From: JADJQU01 sp035490315
GTDB taxonomy: Bacteria; Planctomycetota; UBA1135; GCA-002686595
Length of the DNA stretch: 15,337 bases
Assembly: GCA_035490315.1 (NCBI GenBank)
Contig: DATHET010000105.1
Location: forward strand, 1-15,337
Direction of reading: 5' to 3'
The notes beneath the pieces are model-generated. The model saw only the letters and a list, made by a program, of their open reading frames with translations. It was not told where the DNA came from and made no database searches. The position numbers and the translations under genes are program-made. Shown here piece after piece: positions 14,693-15,337 of the stretch (positions are counted from its first letter, which is position 1; every line of letters begins with the position of its first letter).

Positions 14693-14713
14693 GGCGACTT
14701 TTTCAACGGGCTC
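14693..14713 (-). repeat. Right terminal inverted repeat of the MITE-like element
   Basis: Read on the minus strand this is GAGCCCGTTGAAAAAG followed by TCGCC, an 18-of-21 match to the left end at 14480-14500. Confidence 0.65.
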
Positions 14714-14791
14714 TACGGCTCCTTGGCAGTCCCGGGAAGGGGCGGCGGACCCTGCCTCAAGAACGGGGCCGATCGTGCCGACCATGGACGA

Positions 14792-15337
14792 ATGAAACCT
14801 CTTTATGTGGTCGGACTCGTCGTGGCTTCCGTGGCTGGCGTCGTGGCACTCAGCGGCGTGACGAAGCAGACCGGCGAGACTCCGCGCGTCGCGGCAAAAG
14901 CGGAAACGCTCGCGAGCGCCGTCGAGGCCCCGCCCTTCCCGCCGCTCGAAGGCGAGATCTGGAACCTGCCGAGCATCGACGCGCGACTTCTCATTCCCAA
15001 GGGCTGGAGCATCGGCCGCATGGGCAGCGACGAGCGCCTGCTGCGCAACGTCAACGATCCGCTCGACGGCAACATGAACCTCGTCCTGCTGCCGAACGCA
15101 TTCGGGTTCACGGTCGACGAACTGCTCGCGGAAAACGTCGACGAGCTCTCGGTCAATCCCGACCTGCACCTCGAGGACCGCCGCGAGATCTACGTGATGG
15201 GCCGCAAGGTCCTGCGCTTCGACTACAACGGGACGCCGCGCACGGGCGGAGAGCCGGTGCGATTCGTCGCGGTCGTCTGGCCGCGCGGAAGATTCCAGAT
15301 TGCACTGACCACGACGGTGAGCGCGAAACTGTGGAGC
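14792..15337 (+). CDS. Anchored or secreted protein, possibly PsbP/DcrB-like (partial, C-terminus missing)
   Basis: An open frame of 182 codons from ATG 14792 to the window end with no stop. The protein begins MKPLYVVGLVVASVAGVVALSG, a signal peptide or membrane anchor (about 4-22). A low-complexity Ala/Glu/Pro linker to about residue 50 follows, and then a globular domain from about 55. The order of segments LLIPKGWSIG, NMNLVLLPNAFGFTVDELL, DRREIYVMGRKVLRFDY and RFVAVVWPRGRFQIALTTTVS recalls the PsbP/DcrB fold (DUF1795 and relatives). That fold typically reads as a 'P-x-GW' start, an 'N-h-x-h' strand, a 'hxGxxhxxhxY' strand and a final 'hxLTxT' strand. This is a pattern judgement, not a proven family call. 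A weak GGA lies 3 bases before the ATG. The gene sits 78 bases after the MITE-like element; its promoter was not recognised. Confidence 0.75.
   Translation, partial: MKPLYVVGLVVASVAGVVALSGVTKQTGETPRVAAKAETLASAVEAPPFPPLEGEIWNLPSIDARLLIPKGWSIGRMGSDERLLRNVNDPLDGNMNLVLLPNAFGFTVDELLAENVDELSVNPDLHLEDRREIYVMGRKVLRFDYNGTPRTGGEPVRFVAVVWPRGRFQIALTTTVSAKLWS

Larger units (their letters stand above)
14480..14713. mobile_element. MITE-like element with terminal inverted repeats, no transposase
   Basis: A 234-base non-coding element fills most of the 314-base gap between lapA and the last gene. Its ends are 21-base inverted repeats with 18 identical positions, sharing CCGTTGAA, AAG and CGCC in the same order. 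The interior is GC-rich, carries a long near-perfect hairpin at 14580-14620 and a small one at 14571-14583 (AGCGC-GAA-GCGCT), and has no plausible coding frame of its own. The left end begins 3 bases after the lapA stop. A clear target-site duplication was not found; a TA occurs near both outer ends, but at unequal distances. Such a structure fits a non-autonomous mobile repeat (MITE) or a large REP/BIME-type repeat. Without other copies this cannot be separated from a structured RNA or a transcription-end structure. Confidence 0.6.

Noticed and set aside
14478..14791. CRISPR array or tandem repeat in the gap after lapA
   Set aside because: Only inverted, not direct, repeats are seen, with two copies at the ends and no regular spacers.

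Overview
The window is GC-rich (about two thirds GC by eye) and codes on nearly every base. It comes from a bacterium with an outer membrane: it carries an Omp85-family beta-barrel protein, its inner-membrane partner TamB, and a tripartite-type ABC export operon. No rRNA, tRNA or clear marker gene is present, so the phylum cannot be fixed. The M64 peptidase, the lipobox on the TamA-like protein and the frequent lack of Shine-Dalgarno sites would fit a high-GC lineage such as Planctomycetota, Myxococcota or a relative, but this is only a guess.

Positions 1-6402 are read from the minus strand as one closely spaced series. In transcription order it runs: TIGR01777-type SDR/epimerase, family 5 uracil-DNA glycosylase (UdgB), YheT-like alpha/beta hydrolase, HlyD-type membrane fusion protein, LolD/MacB-type ABC ATPase, a FtsX/MacB-type permease, and a second such permease cut by the window start. 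The last four genes overlap or lie within 8 bases of each other and form one exporter operon with two different permeases. The first three are housekeeping-type genes with no evident link to the exporter.

A 95-base divergent gap (6403-6497) separates this group from the plus-strand genes. The first is a secreted M64 zinc metallopeptidase (6498-8009), whose N-terminal half has different codon use from its catalytic half. Next comes tamB (8097-12212), overlapped by four bases by a TamA-like Omp85 gene (12209-14248) that starts with a lipoprotein-type signal. Gene order (tamB first), lipobox and four POTRA-like repeats resemble the TamL variant of the translocation and assembly module more than classical TamA. 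A small LapA-type membrane protein follows (14277-14477).

The longest non-coding stretch (14478-14791) holds a 234-base element with 21-base imperfect terminal inverted repeats and a strong internal hairpin, but no transposase. It looks like a MITE or a REP-like mobile repeat. Downstream, an anchored or secreted protein with a PsbP/DcrB-like look runs off the window end (14792-15337).

The best candidates for a second look are the TamB/TamL pair, the MITE-like element, and the composition break inside the M64 peptidase gene.
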